A DNA stretch of 64,000 bases from Thermasporomyces sp036564245 (GCA_036564245.1 DATCKU010000086.1:51022-115021); one strand, 5' to 3'; shown: positions 16,450 through 24,808, counted from the first letter of the stretch. Numbers and translations are program-made. The notes: generated by a model not told the origin, from the letters alone.

Positions 16450-16693
16450 TCCGGTGACACCGTGACCGGCCCTCGCCCATCAGGTGGAGCACGTCCATCT
16501 CGCGCTTGGTGAGTCGGGGCCAGTTGCGCGACCAGCCATGCCGGGCCCTCCAGCAGGCGTGGACGAGCCAGTCGCAGCGGTCCTAGCGGGGCCGTTCGCG
16601 AGCGGCCGTGATCCACGGGCTGGAGGGCCTCAGGTTGTCCTCCCGCGGGCGGCGGATGCCGGTCCCGGGCTGCAGCGACCGGCAGGGCGGTTC

Positions 16694-16699
16694 TAGGCT
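16694..16699 (+). promoter_or_regulatory. -10 element of a leaderless DUF4177 transcript
   Basis: TAGGCT ends 7 nt before the ATG at 16707. Since four genes follow with overlaps, this is probably the promoter of the whole DUF4177-RidA-Nudix-MBL operon. Confidence 0.5.
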
Positions 16700-16706
16700 C
16701 GCCGAC

Positions 16707-16862
16707 ATGACGAAGTGGGAGTACGCAACGGTTCCGCTACTGGTCCATGCCACCAAGCAGATCCTCGATACGTGGGGTGAGGACGGCTGGGAGCTCGTTC
16801 AGGTCGTGCCCGGGCCGAACCCCGAGAGCGTCGTCGCCTACATGAAGCGGCCGAAGTCATGA
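16707..16862 (+). CDS. DUF4177 family small protein (Rv3678A-like)
   Basis: A 51-residue protein, MTKWEYATVPLLVHATKQIL then GEDGWELVQVVPGP. The W-E-Y-x-T/V start and D-G-W-E-L-V motif define DUF4177. Its function is unknown. The frame is open upstream of 16707, but the DUF4177 homology starts at this methionine and a leaderless -10 sits at the right distance. Its stop overlaps the RidA start (ATGA), showing translational coupling. The same pair order occurs around Rv3678A/Rv3678c. Confidence 0.88.
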   Translation: MTKWEYATVPLLVHATKQILDTWGEDGWELVQVVPGPNPESVVAYMKRPKS

Positions 16863-17344
16863 GCAGTCCGGAGTCGCGGTTGCGCGAGCTCGGGCTGACC
16901 TTGCCACCGGTCGCGGCGCCCGCAGGTGCATACGTTCCTGCGGTACGTACTGGCAACTACGTCTACACCGCTGGGCAGCTGCCGTTCGTCGACGGCAAGC
17001 TCCTCGCCACCGGCAAGGTGGCAGGGGAGGGCGCTGCTGGCAGCTCGGGCACGGTCGATCTCGAGACGGCCAAGGCCTGTGCCCGCCAGTGCGTTCTCAA
17101 CGCGCTGGCCGCAGTCAAGGCCGAGCTGGGCGACCTGTCCCTGGTGACCCGGGTGGTCAAGGTCGTCGCCTTCGTCGCCAGCTCGCCGGAGTTCACCGCA
17201 CAGCCGCAGGTCGCCAACGGTGCCTCCGAGCTGCTCGGCGAGGTCTTCGGGGATGCCGGCCAGCACGCGCGGAGCGCGGTCGGTGTGGCGGTCTTGCCCC
17301 TGGACGCCCCGGTCGAGGTCGAGCTCGTCGTCGAGACGGCTTAG
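16859..17344 (+). CDS. RidA family protein (Rv3678c-like)
   Basis: A 161-residue protein of the YjgF/YER057c/UK114 family. Typical parts are GNYVYTAGQLPFVDGKL (about 36-52), ACARQCVLNALAAVKAELGDL and VVKVVAFVASSPEF. The catalytic arginine seen in RidA enamine deaminases (in the motif near residue 105 of classical RidA) is not obvious here, so it belongs to a divergent Rid subgroup with uncertain deaminase activity. It is coupled to the DUF4177 gene and is followed by the Nudix gene after 4 bp. Confidence 0.88.
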   Translation: MSSPESRLRELGLTLPPVAAPAGAYVPAVRTGNYVYTAGQLPFVDGKLLATGKVAGEGAAGSSGTVDLETAKACARQCVLNALAAVKAELGDLSLVTRVVKVVAFVASSPEFTAQPQVANGASELLGEVFGDAGQHARSAVGVAVLPLDAPVEVELVVETA

Positions 17345-17348
17345 TCCG

Positions 17349-18266
17349 ATGGACAGGTCGGCCTACCGGAGCGGCAGCGACTGGGTCCACGCCGTGCCGG
17401 AACACCTTGTCGAACAGGCTCGCCGGCTCGAGTCTGGCGAGCTGCAGCCGGTCAAGCCGCGCCACGCCTCGACCGTGGTCCTGCTACGCGACGGCCCGCC
17501 ACTCGAGGTCTACGTCCTGCGACGGCGCACGACCATGGCCTTCGCGGCCGGCCTCTACGCCTTCCCGGGTGGTTCGGTGGATGCCCGGGACGCCGACCTC
17601 GACATCGCCTGGGCCGGACCGACTCCGCAGGTCTGGGCCGACCGTCTCGGGTTCAGCGATCCGCGGCTTGCCCGGGCGTCGGTGTGTGCAGCGGTACGGG
17701 AGACGTTCGAGGAATGCGGCGTGCTCTTGGCGGGCGCGTCGGAGGACAGCGTGGTCGCCGACACGACGGATGCCTCGTGGGAGGCCGACCGGATGGCGCT
17801 TCTCGGGCGAGAGCTCTCGTTCGCCGAGCTGCTCCGCCGCCGTGGGCTCGTACTCCGGTCCGACCTGCTCGCCGCGTGGGACCACTGGGTGACCCCGCGG
17901 GTGGAGAGCCGACGGTTCGACACCCGGTTCTTCCTTGCGGCGTTGCCGTCTGGGCAACGGACGCGTGACGTGAGCAGTGAAGCCGACCGGGTGGGGTGGG
18001 TGACGCCGGCCAACGCGCTCGCCGCCGTCGAGCGCGGGGAGATGCGGATGTTGCCTCCCACGTACCACACGCTGGCAGAGCTGGCGAAGCTCACAACCGT
18101 CAAGGACGCCTTGACGCGGGCGACAGAGCGCACGATCCGACCTATCATGCCGGTGATCAAACCGGTCGAAAGTTCCGGCGGCGAGGGCGCACGCTGGGTG
18201 GTGACCGATCCGGAGTGCGCAGACGCCGGATGGTCGAGCGAGTACGACGAAGGAGCCCTCTTGTGA
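17349..18266 (+). CDS. NUDT19-like Nudix hydrolase with a long insertion in its Nudix box
   Basis: A 305-residue protein. The glycine start of the box (FPGGSVDARD, about residues 73-82) is separated by some 45 residues from the RETFEECGV part (about 118-126). That split box is the mark of the NUDT19/RP2 group, which in mammals cleaves CoA. A CoA or acyl-CoA substrate is therefore plausible but not shown. It follows RidA by 4 bp, and its stop overlaps the next start (GTGA), so the four genes form one coupled operon. Confidence 0.85.
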   Translation: MDRSAYRSGSDWVHAVPEHLVEQARRLESGELQPVKPRHASTVVLLRDGPPLEVYVLRRRTTMAFAAGLYAFPGGSVDARDADLDIAWAGPTPQVWADRLGFSDPRLARASVCAAVRETFEECGVLLAGASEDSVVADTTDASWEADRMALLGRELSFAELLRRRGLVLRSDLLAAWDHWVTPRVESRRFDTRFFLAALPSGQRTRDVSSEADRVGWVTPANALAAVERGEMRMLPPTYHTLAELAKLTTVKDALTRATERTIRPIMPVIKPVESSGGEGARWVVTDPECADAGWSSEYDEGALL

Positions 18267-19153
18267 CGAAACCGCGTACGTCCGATCCGTCGTACGACCC
18301 TTCGTCTTCGCGGCAGAGTCACGACCAGCGGTGGCAGGGCGGTCCGGTGGGCGACTGTTTGCACTGCGTCGTCGCACCCAACCCGGGTCCTTTGACCCTC
18401 GACGGGACGAACACCTGGGTGCTGCACAGGAAGGGAAGCAGCGAGGCGTTGGTCGTCGACCCGGGTCCGGACGACGAGTCGCACCTGGAGCACGTGCTCG
18501 ACGTCGTACGCAAGCGTGGTGCGAAGGTGACTCAGGCGCTCGTCACGCATCGCCACGACGACCACACCGGCGGCGCCCGGCGTTTCGCGGAGCGAACCGG
18601 ATGCCCAGTGCGTGCGTACGATCCGGACTACTGCGTGGGCGACGCGCGGCCCCTCGAAGACCGTGAGGTGCTCACGGTCGACGGGCTCGAGCTGCGGGTG
18701 CTGGCAACTCCGGGACACACCACCGACTCGGTTTCGTTCCTGCTGTCCACCTCGGCGGGTGAGCCGCGGACCGCTCTCTTCACAGGGGATACCGTGCTGG
18801 GACGCGGCACCGCCGTCGTGGCGCATCCCGATGGCGCGCTCGCGCCGTACCTGGACTCGCTCGAGCGCCTCCGAGACCTCGTGTCAGCGGAAGGGGTGCA
18901 GCTGATCCTGCCCGGGCACGGCCCGGTGCGTGACGATCCGTTGGCCGTCCTGGACGGCTACCTGTCGCATCGGGCGGAACGACTGGTGCAGGTCCACCGA
19001 GCGTTCGCTGCCGGTGCGCGTACCCCACGGGAGATCGTGGAGCGCGTGTACGCCGACATCGACCCGGTCTTGTGGCCTGCGGCGGAGCAGAGCGTGCGTG
19101 CCCAGCTCGACTACTTGGCCGAGGCGCACACCCGCGACCGGCGTACCACCTGA
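18263..19153 (+). CDS. Metallo-beta-lactamase fold hydrolase (Rv3677c-like)
   Basis: 296 residues from a GTG that overlaps the Nudix stop. The metal motif is T-H-R-H-D-D-H (VTHRHDDHTGGA), with later ligands in ATPGHTTDSVSF, LFTGDTVLG and ILPGHGPV. A C-terminal winged-helix-like domain (HRAERLVQVHRAF to LDYLAEAHT) matches the glyoxalase-II-related LACTB2 group, whose members include RNA endonucleases. Substrate cannot be fixed. The first 30 residues (serine/proline rich) look disordered. Confidence 0.9.
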   Translation: MTKPRTSDPSYDPSSSRQSHDQRWQGGPVGDCLHCVVAPNPGPLTLDGTNTWVLHRKGSSEALVVDPGPDDESHLEHVLDVVRKRGAKVTQALVTHRHDDHTGGARRFAERTGCPVRAYDPDYCVGDARPLEDREVLTVDGLELRVLATPGHTTDSVSFLLSTSAGEPRTALFTGDTVLGRGTAVVAHPDGALAPYLDSLERLRDLVSAEGVQLILPGHGPVRDDPLAVLDGYLSHRAERLVQVHRAFAAGARTPREIVERVYADIDPVLWPAAEQSVRAQLDYLAEAHTRDRRTT

Positions 19154-19168
19154 CCGGACGCGGAGTAC

Positions 19169-19843
19169 TCAGCGGGCGCGATGGTTGAGGCGTTCGGCGT
19201 CCAGGATGACGACCGCGCGTTGCTCCAGTCGGATCCAGCCGCGATGCGCGAAGTCCGCGAGAGCCTTGTTGACCGTCTCGCGTGACGCGCCGACCAGCTG
19301 GGCGAGCTCTTCCTGGGTCAGGTCGTGGTGCACGTGGACGACACCATCGGATGCCTTCCCGAACCGGCGCGCGAGGTCGAGCAACGCCTTTGCCACTCGG
19401 CCTGGCACGTCGGAGAACACCAGGTCTGCCACCTGATCGGTGAGCCCACGCAGCCGGGACGCCAGCTGCAACAGCAGGCCCATCGCCACCTCGGGCCGAC
19501 CAGTGAGCCACTTGCGCAGCTGGTCCTGCCCCAAGGCGAGTAGCTTGGTGTCGGTCACAGCGGTGACCGTCGACGACCGCGGACCGGGGTCGAAGAGCGA
19601 CAGCTCGCCGAACATCTGCCCGGGGCCGAGGATCGAGAGCAGGTTCTCTCGTCCGTCCGACGAGGTGCGGCCCATCTTCACCTTGCCCTCGATCACGACA
19701 TACAGCTCGTCACCGACATTGCCCTCGCGGAACAGCACCTCGCCCCGGCGCAGCGTGATCTCATGCATGCTCGCGCGAAGCGCCTCGATTTCGGCGTCGT
19801 CGAGGCTGGCGAACATGGGCGCCTGCCGCAGCACGTCGTTCAC
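19169..19843 (-). CDS. crp: Crp/Fnr family transcription regulator
   Basis: 224 residues, exactly the length of M. tuberculosis Crp (Rv3676), from a GTG preceded by GGAGGAGG. The cyclic-nucleotide domain has GDELYVVIEGKVKMGR and the phosphate-binding cassette FGELSLFDPGPRSSTVTA (residues about 76-93). The C-terminal helix-turn-helix is LTQEELAQLVGASRETVNKA. It binds cAMP and controls carbon and stress genes. It is convergent with the MBL gene and divergent from nth, the gene order of the mycobacterial locus. Confidence 0.95.
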   Translation of the reverse strand: MNDVLRQAPMFASLDDAEIEALRASMHEITLRRGEVLFREGNVGDELYVVIEGKVKMGRTSSDGRENLLSILGPGQMFGELSLFDPGPRSSTVTAVTDTKLLALGQDQLRKWLTGRPEVAMGLLLQLASRLRGLTDQVADLVFSDVPGRVAKALLDLARRFGKASDGVVHVHHDLTQEELAQLVGASRETVNKALADFAHRGWIRLEQRAVVILDAERLNHRAR

Positions 19844-20176
19844 TGGGCCTCCTCCTTCAGGCACGCCAGCCTCCTCACCAGACTGGCCGGCGCGAGCGCC
19901 GGACGCCATGTGCTGCGATGCCGAGCCCTTGTCGTCGGCCAGCCGGTGCTGCGCGGCGACCTTGACCAGGGCATCGTCCGGCCATCGAATCTTACGCTTC
20001 AAGGTCTCGAGGTCGGGCTACCGAACGCACTTGCGATCCTGTCGACGTCTCTAGTCTGCCGCGACCGTCTCACCGGGCGGTAGTGCGGGCAGGCGATATT
20101 TGCCGGGCGGGGTCGATGATCCAGGGCAGCCAAGCTGCGCGGCGGGCCTGCGAGCCCGCCACGTAGGCTTTCCTGG
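19844..20176. other. Divergent crp-nth intergenic region
   Basis: No gene is supported in these 333 bp. A hairpin, GGCGGGC (20141-20147) with GCCCGCC (20154-20160), abuts the nth -10 element and covers its -35 position, so it may be an operator. No TGTGA-N6-TCACA Crp site was seen. Confidence 0.55.
20164..20169 (+). promoter_or_regulatory. -10 element of a leaderless nth transcript
   Basis: TAGGCT ends 7 nt before the GTG at 20177, the same arrangement as at 16694 and 8876. Confidence 0.5.
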
Positions 20177-21085
20177 GTGAGTGCCAGCCAGTCGACGAAC
20201 CGCCGCGCACGGAAAGCCGGTACGAAATCCGCGAGCTCGAAGGCCGCAGGCGCAAGCGCCGGCCGCACGGCAGCGTCTGCCCGTCGTTCCGCGTCCGTCA
20301 ACACCACAGCCGCCGGGTCCAAGAAGAGCCGCTCGGCGGCCGGCTCCGGCAAGGCCCGGATCCCACGCAGCCGCAAACCGGAAAGCCGGCTCGCCCTCGT
20401 ACGCAGGGCCCGGCGGATCAACCGGGTGCTGGCCGAAACCTACCCTGACGCGCACTGCGAGCTGGACTTCGAGAATCCGTTCCAGCTCCTCGTCGCGACG
20501 ATCCTGTCGGCGCAGACCACCGACAAGCGGGTCAACATGGTCACGCCCACGTTGTTCGCGAAATATCCCACTCCAGCGGATCTGGCGGTGGCTGACCCGG
20601 CAGACGTCGAGCAGATCATCGCGTCGACGGGCTTCTACCGTGCGAAGACCAAATCCATCATCGGCATGGCACAGGCGTTGTGCGAGCGGTTCGACTGCGA
20701 GGTGCCGGGCAGGATGGAAGATCTCGTCACCTTGCCCGGGGTGGGACGCAAGACCGCGAATGTCGTGTTGGGTAACGCTTTCGGTGTTCCAGGCATCACC
20801 GTCGATACGCATTTTCAGCGACTGGCGCGACGCTTCGGATGGACCACCCAGACCGACCCGGACAAGATCGAGGCCGAGGTGGGTGAGCTCATCCCGAAGA
20901 GTGAGTGGACGATGCTCTCGCATCGGCTGATCTGGCACGGCAGGCGGTGCTGCCACTCCCGCCGCCCCGCCTGTGGTGCATGTCCGGTTGCGCCGCTGTG
21001 TCCGTCGTACGGCGAAGGGCCGACGGATCCGGCGACCGCCGCCAAGCTGGTCAAGACCCCGGAGCAGGCCCTGGATTCCCGATGA
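20177..21085 (+). CDS. nth: Endonuclease III
   Basis: A 302-residue base-excision DNA glycosylase/AP lyase. Residues 1-70 form a lysine/serine/alanine-rich tail absent from E. coli Nth and likely disordered. The helix-hairpin-helix-GPD region has LPGVGRKTANVVLGNAFGVP with the catalytic lysine (GRKT) and the catalytic aspartate in TVDTHF. The C-terminal [4Fe-4S] ligands are C-x6-C-x2-C-x5-C (CHSRRPACGACPVAPLC). It removes oxidised pyrimidines. The start is GTG with a leaderless promoter. Confidence 0.95.
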   Translation: MSASQSTNRRARKAGTKSASSKAAGASAGRTAASARRSASVNTTAAGSKKSRSAAGSGKARIPRSRKPESRLALVRRARRINRVLAETYPDAHCELDFENPFQLLVATILSAQTTDKRVNMVTPTLFAKYPTPADLAVADPADVEQIIASTGFYRAKTKSIIGMAQALCERFDCEVPGRMEDLVTLPGVGRKTANVVLGNAFGVPGITVDTHFQRLARRFGWTTQTDPDKIEAEVGELIPKSEWTMLSHRLIWHGRRCCHSRRPACGACPVAPLCPSYGEGPTDPATAAKLVKTPEQALDSR

Positions 21086-21109
21086 TCGTTTCCCGTGCCG
21101 TTCCGCAGG

Positions 21110-21248
21110 TGACCATGTGCACAGAAGAGCCGCTCCCCCTCGCTCAGCAGGGGAGCGGTCGGCTCGCCGAGGATCACGTGAGGCGTGTCGGACCTGTGAC
21201 ACGTGCCGGCACGTGTCACACCTCCGGCAGGCGTAGTGCACATGGTCA
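21110..21248. repeat. Inverted-repeat-bounded element between nth and tlpA
   Basis: TGACCATGTGCAC (21110-21122) and GTGCACATGGTCA (21236-21248) are perfect 13-bp terminal inverted repeats. Inside are a stem CCGCTCCCC/GGGGAGCGG (about 21132-21160) that can terminate nth, and a perfect 26-bp palindrome at 21195-21220 centred on CCGG. The structure resembles a miniature inverted-repeat element or an operator array; no transposase is near. Confidence 0.6.
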
Positions 21249-21255
21249 ATTGGGG
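21187..21255 (+). repeat. Intergenic repeat element, copy B
   Basis: The partner of 15090-15157, about 81 percent identical by hand. It contains the 26-bp palindrome and ends 15 bp before the tlpA-like start. Confidence 0.65.
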
Positions 21256-21270
21256 AGCCGGGGGCGGTGG

Positions 21271-21843
21271 ATGGTGGCGACGGCGGCCGTCGTGGTCGCT
21301 GGCCTGGCCGCGGGCTGTGCGGCACCGGAGCCGGGCGGGGTCGGGGCTCGGCTGGAACCCACGCCGACCTCGCCGCAAGCCGCCCACGTCGCGGCGGACT
21401 CCGACGCGACGCTGCCGGATCTTCGGCTGCGCCGGCTCGACTCCGCCGAGCAGGTCGGCCTGCGGGAGTTCGTGGCCGGCCGGCCTGCCGTGCTCAACAT
21501 CTGGGCCTCCTGGTGCACGCCCTGCCGCAAGGAGATGCCGCACTTCCAGCAGCTGTACGAGCGTGCGGGCGACCGGCTCACCGTGGCCGGTATCGACTAC
21601 GACGATCCCGCCCCGGACTCCGCCCGGGCCCTCGTGGCCCAGCTGGGTCTGCGCTATCCGCAGTTGGTCGATCGCGAGAAGCGGCTGCGGGCTCCGCTGC
21701 GGATCGCGGCCGTTCCTGTCACGGTCTTCGTCGACGCCGACGGCAAGATCGTGCACGTGGCATTTCGGCAGTACGAATCCGTCGAGGCGTTGACCCGCGA
21801 CGTTCGTACCTACCTCGACGTCGAGCCGGGAGCCGGTCCGTGA
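21271..21843 (+). CDS. TlpA-like thioredoxin-fold lipoprotein (Rv3673c-like)
   Basis: 190 residues from the ATG at 21271; a TTG at 21250 in the same frame would add a more basic N-region. The signal peptide MVATAAVVVAGLAAGC ends in the lipobox LAAGC. The thioredoxin domain has NIWASWCTPCRKEMP with a CTPC redox centre and a cis-proline in AAVPVTVFVD. Such proteins transfer electrons for cytochrome maturation or disulfide reduction outside the membrane. Its stop overlaps the Nudix start (GTGA), and the order TlpA-Nudix-MarP matches Rv3673c-Rv3671c. Confidence 0.9.
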   Translation: MVATAAVVVAGLAAGCAAPEPGGVGARLEPTPTSPQAAHVAADSDATLPDLRLRRLDSAEQVGLREFVAGRPAVLNIWASWCTPCRKEMPHFQQLYERAGDRLTVAGIDYDDPAPDSARALVAQLGLRYPQLVDREKRLRAPLRIAAVPVTVFVDADGKIVHVAFRQYESVEALTRDVRTYLDVEPGAGP

Positions 21844-22595
21844 CGGCCTCGAGCGACCACACGACGCCCGGGAGCGGGATGTCGCCACCAGATCGCACGC
21901 CGCTGTCGGACGAGATGCCTGACGCGAGCGACGACCGGAGCCGCCGGGTCGCGGCGGACGGCTTGCCGGACTGGTTACGACCGGTCGCCGAGGTGGCCGC
22001 GCGGGTCGGTCCGGCAGACTTCTCGCCGGCCCTCCCACCAGACAGCGGGGGCCGGTCGTCGGCGGTGCTGTTGCTCTTCGGCGAAGGCCCGTCCGGGCCC
22101 GACATCCTCCTGATCGAACGTGCCCACACCTTGCGCTCACACGCCGGCCAGCCGGCGTTCCCCGGCGGGGCGATCGACCCGGAGGACGATGGCCCGATCG
22201 CGGCGGCGCTTCGTGAGACAGCTGAGGAAACCGGGCTCGACCCCAGCGGGGTCACGGTCTTCGGCACCCTGCCGGCGCTCTACCTTCCACCTTCCGGCTA
22301 CATCGTGACCCCCGTGCTCGGGTGGTGGCACACCCCGTGCCCGGTCCGGGTCGTCGACCCGCGAGAGGTCGCCTCCGTGCACCGCGTGCCTTTGGACTCG
22401 CTGCTCTCCCCGGCCAACCGATTCCGGGTCCGACATCCGGCGAGCGGCTTCGTGGGCCCGGCGTTCTCAGTCTCCGGGCTTATCGTGTGGGGGTTCACCG
22501 GCGGCATTCTCGACCGGTTGTTCGCCCTCACCGGATGGGAACGCCCATGGAACCGTGACCGGGTCGAAGATCTCCGAAAGGGGACCACTCTGTGA
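21840..22595 (+). CDS. CoA-pyrophosphatase-type Nudix hydrolase (Rv3672c-like)
   Basis: 251 residues from a GTG overlapping the tlpA stop. The NUDT7/YeaB motif around HAGQPAFPGGAIDPEDDGPI runs into AALRETAEETGLDPSGV, giving a complete Nudix box plus the extra L-x-x-H-x-G-Q-x-x-F-P-G-G pattern of CoA pyrophosphatases. It likely cleaves CoA to 4'-phosphopantetheine and 3',5'-ADP. The first 40 residues are low complexity. Its stop overlaps the MarP-like start, so three envelope-linked genes are coupled. Confidence 0.9.
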   Translation: MTASSDHTTPGSGMSPPDRTPLSDEMPDASDDRSRRVAADGLPDWLRPVAEVAARVGPADFSPALPPDSGGRSSAVLLLFGEGPSGPDILLIERAHTLRSHAGQPAFPGGAIDPEDDGPIAAALRETAEETGLDPSGVTVFGTLPALYLPPSGYIVTPVLGWWHTPCPVRVVDPREVASVHRVPLDSLLSPANRFRVRHPASGFVGPAFSVSGLIVWGFTGGILDRLFALTGWERPWNRDRVEDLRKGTTL

Positions 22596-23785
22596 ACGGC
22601 CTACCTGTCAACCCGTTCGACATCGTGCTGATCCTGGTGGCCATCGGCTACGCGGTCTCCGGGTTCCGGCAGGGTTTCCTGGTAGGAGCGTTGGGCGTGA
22701 TCGGGCTGCTCGGCGGTGGCGTCCTCGGAGCCAAGATCGCTCCAGTCGTGCTCGCCCAATACCAGCCCAGCCTGCAGGTCTCCCTGGCCGCGCTGGCCAT
22801 CGTATTCGGCGGCGCGATCCTCGGTCAGGCACTCGGTGCGGCCTTGGGTGCTGCGCTGCGCGACCGGGTGACCTGGCAGCCGGCGCACGTCGTCGACGCG
22901 ACTGGTGGTGCGGTGCTCAGTGTGGTCGCGATGTTGGTCGTGGCCTGGATCCTCGGGTCGGCGGTGGCGGGCGCCAGGCTCGGTGAGGTGTCGCGCATGG
23001 TGCGCAACTCGACCGTGCTGGCGACGGTCAACGAGTTCATGCCGCGGGGCGCCGATCGGCTGATCCAGTCGTTCGGTCAGGTGGTCGACCCGAGTCTCTT
23101 CCCGCGGTACCTGGAGCCGTTCACGCCCGAGCAGATCAGGCCGGTCGAGCCGCCGACGCAGCAGATCCTCGCCGACGCCGACGTGGAGCGGGCGAGTCGT
23201 AGTGTCGTACGCGTCACCGGACTGGCGCCGAGCTGCTCTCGATCGCTCGAAGGCTCAGGCTTCGTCTACGCCCGTGACCGGGTGATGACCAACGCGCACG
23301 TCGTCGCCGGTGTCACCGAGCCCAAGGTCTCGACCAGTGACGGCGAGAGCTACGACGCGGAAGTCGTGCTGTACAACCCCGAGCGTGACATCGCGGTCCT
23401 GGCCGTGCCCGACCTGCCGCTGCAGCCGCTCCGCCTCGACGACGAGGCGAAGGCCGGCGACCAGGGTGCCGTGCTGGGGTACCCGAACAACGGGCCGTTC
23501 TGGGCCGGTCCGGCCCGGATCCGTGCCGAGCAGCGGCTGCGCGGTCCCGACATCTACAACCGGGAGCAGGTGGTCCGGGAGGTCTTCTCGCTCTACGCGC
23601 AGGTGCGGCCCGGAAACTCGGGTGGACCCCTGGTCTCCGAAAGCGGCGCGGTCACCGGTGTGATCTTCGCGGCCTCGGTCGAGGACGCGCAGACCGGCTA
23701 CGCGCTCACCATCGACGAGATCGAGGACGACGCGCGAGCCGGACGCCGGGCCGACGATCCCGTGTCGACCGGTGAGTGCGCCTGA
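22592..23785 (+). CDS. marP: MarP-type membrane serine protease (Rv3671c-like)
   Basis: 397 residues. Four membrane helices fill residues 1-150 (CvpA-like domain: GYAVSGFRQGFLVGALGVIG, then VVAMLVVAWILGSAV). The extracytoplasmic chymotrypsin-like domain has His236 (TNAHVVAG), Asp266 (ERDIAVLAV) and Ser343 (GNSGGPL), close to H235/D264/S343 of M. tuberculosis MarP. Cys residues near 213 and 395 may form the known activating disulfide (inference). In mycobacteria MarP cleaves the peptidoglycan hydrolase RipA and protects against acid. It ends a coupled operon. Confidence 0.95.
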   Translation: MNGLPVNPFDIVLILVAIGYAVSGFRQGFLVGALGVIGLLGGGVLGAKIAPVVLAQYQPSLQVSLAALAIVFGGAILGQALGAALGAALRDRVTWQPAHVVDATGGAVLSVVAMLVVAWILGSAVAGARLGEVSRMVRNSTVLATVNEFMPRGADRLIQSFGQVVDPSLFPRYLEPFTPEQIRPVEPPTQQILADADVERASRSVVRVTGLAPSCSRSLEGSGFVYARDRVMTNAHVVAGVTEPKVSTSDGESYDAEVVLYNPERDIAVLAVPDLPLQPLRLDDEAKAGDQGAVLGYPNNGPFWAGPARIRAEQRLRGPDIYNREQVVREVFSLYAQVRPGNSGGPLVSESGAVTGVIFAASVEDAQTGYALTIDEIEDDARAGRRADDPVSTGECA

Positions 23786-23896
23786 CCCCTCCACAATGAC
23801 CAGGCGTCGCGGCTCTGCGCCCGCCAAGGCGAGAGCCGGCACCCGCTGAGGCGCATACGCCCTGAGCGAGGCCGAACGGCCGCCCACGTGACGGAC

Positions 23897-24808
23897 TCAG
23901 CACTCGAGCCAGGCGAGGAGCTCCTTGGTGAAAGCGTCCGGCGCCTCCTCGTGCGGGAAGTGACCCACGCCGTCGATCAACCGCCATCGGTAGCTCGCCA
24001 TGACGTACTCGGCAGACCCCTCCGCGGTCGCCGGCAGCACCGACGGGTCGAGCGCGCCATGCACTTGCAACACCCGCTGCCGCACCGGCTGTCGCATCCG
24101 CGCCACGAACCGGCGTCCGTCCGACCGGAAGGCGGCTCGGACCAGCCACCGGTAGTACTCCAGCGCACAGTGCGGTGCGGGCCACAGCAGCATTGCCCGG
24201 CGGTAGCGCCACGCCGCCTCGGCGTCGGGAAACGCCGACCCCGGCGCCGACCACTGGCGCAGCAGGCTCTCGACGAGCGCGGCGTCGTCGGCCACCAGAC
24301 GACGTTCCGGCATGATCGGGAGCTGGAACGACAGCACGTGCCCCCCGGCACGCAGTTGTCGGCCGCTGCGGAACGCAGCTGACCGTAGCCGCAGGGGATG
24401 CGGGGCCGCCACGACGGCGAGCCGGTTGACCTGCCGCGGGTTCAGGGTCGCGGTCGCCCACGCGACGTACCCGCCCCAGCCGTGGCCGACGAGGACTGCG
24501 TCGGAGTATCCGAGGGAACGCACGAGCCCGGCGACGTCACCGGCCAGGGTGATCGGGTCGTAACCCCGCGGCGTCTTGTCGCTGCCGCCATAGCCTCGAA
24601 GGTCCATGGCCGCGGCGCGGAACCCGTGCTCGGCCACCGCGGGCAACTGGTGCCGCCACGCCCACCAGAACTCCGGGAACCCGTGCAGGAAGAGCACGAG
24701 CGGGCCGTCCCCCATCTCGGCCACGTGGAAGCGTGCGCCGTTGGCAGATACCCACCGGTGTGTCCAGGGTCCCTCGACGTCCACCGTGGCGCCGGAATAG
24801 GCGTACAT
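23897..24808 (-). CDS. EphE-like alpha/beta hydrolase lacking a nucleophile
   Basis: A 303-residue alpha/beta-hydrolase of the epoxide-hydrolase group. The oxyanion motif HGFPEFWWAWRHQLP (42-56) is intact, as are the later acid (HGALDP) and histidine (GVGHFPHEE). The nucleophile elbow, normally G-H-D-W-G-G, reads G108-H-G110-W-G-G: glycine stands where the catalytic aspartate should be. The codon is GGC, needing one base change from GAC. So the protein may be a non-catalytic or altered member. It is convergent with MarP, as Rv3670 is next to Rv3671c. Confidence 0.85.
   Translation of the reverse strand: MYAYSGATVDVEGPWTHRWVSANGARFHVAEMGDGPLVLFLHGFPEFWWAWRHQLPAVAEHGFRAAAMDLRGYGGSDKTPRGYDPITLAGDVAGLVRSLGYSDAVLVGHGWGGYVAWATATLNPRQVNRLAVVAAPHPLRLRSAAFRSGRQLRAGGHVLSFQLPIMPERRLVADDAALVESLLRQWSAPGSAFPDAEAAWRYRRAMLLWPAPHCALEYYRWLVRAAFRSDGRRFVARMRQPVRQRVLQVHGALDPSVLPATAEGSAEYVMASYRWRLIDGVGHFPHEEAPDAFTKELLAWLEC

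Noticed and set aside
21195..21220. Perfect palindrome with TGTGAC/GTCACA ends as a Crp site
   Set aside because: The half-sites are 16 bp apart, not the 6 bp of a Crp site, so Crp binding is not supported.
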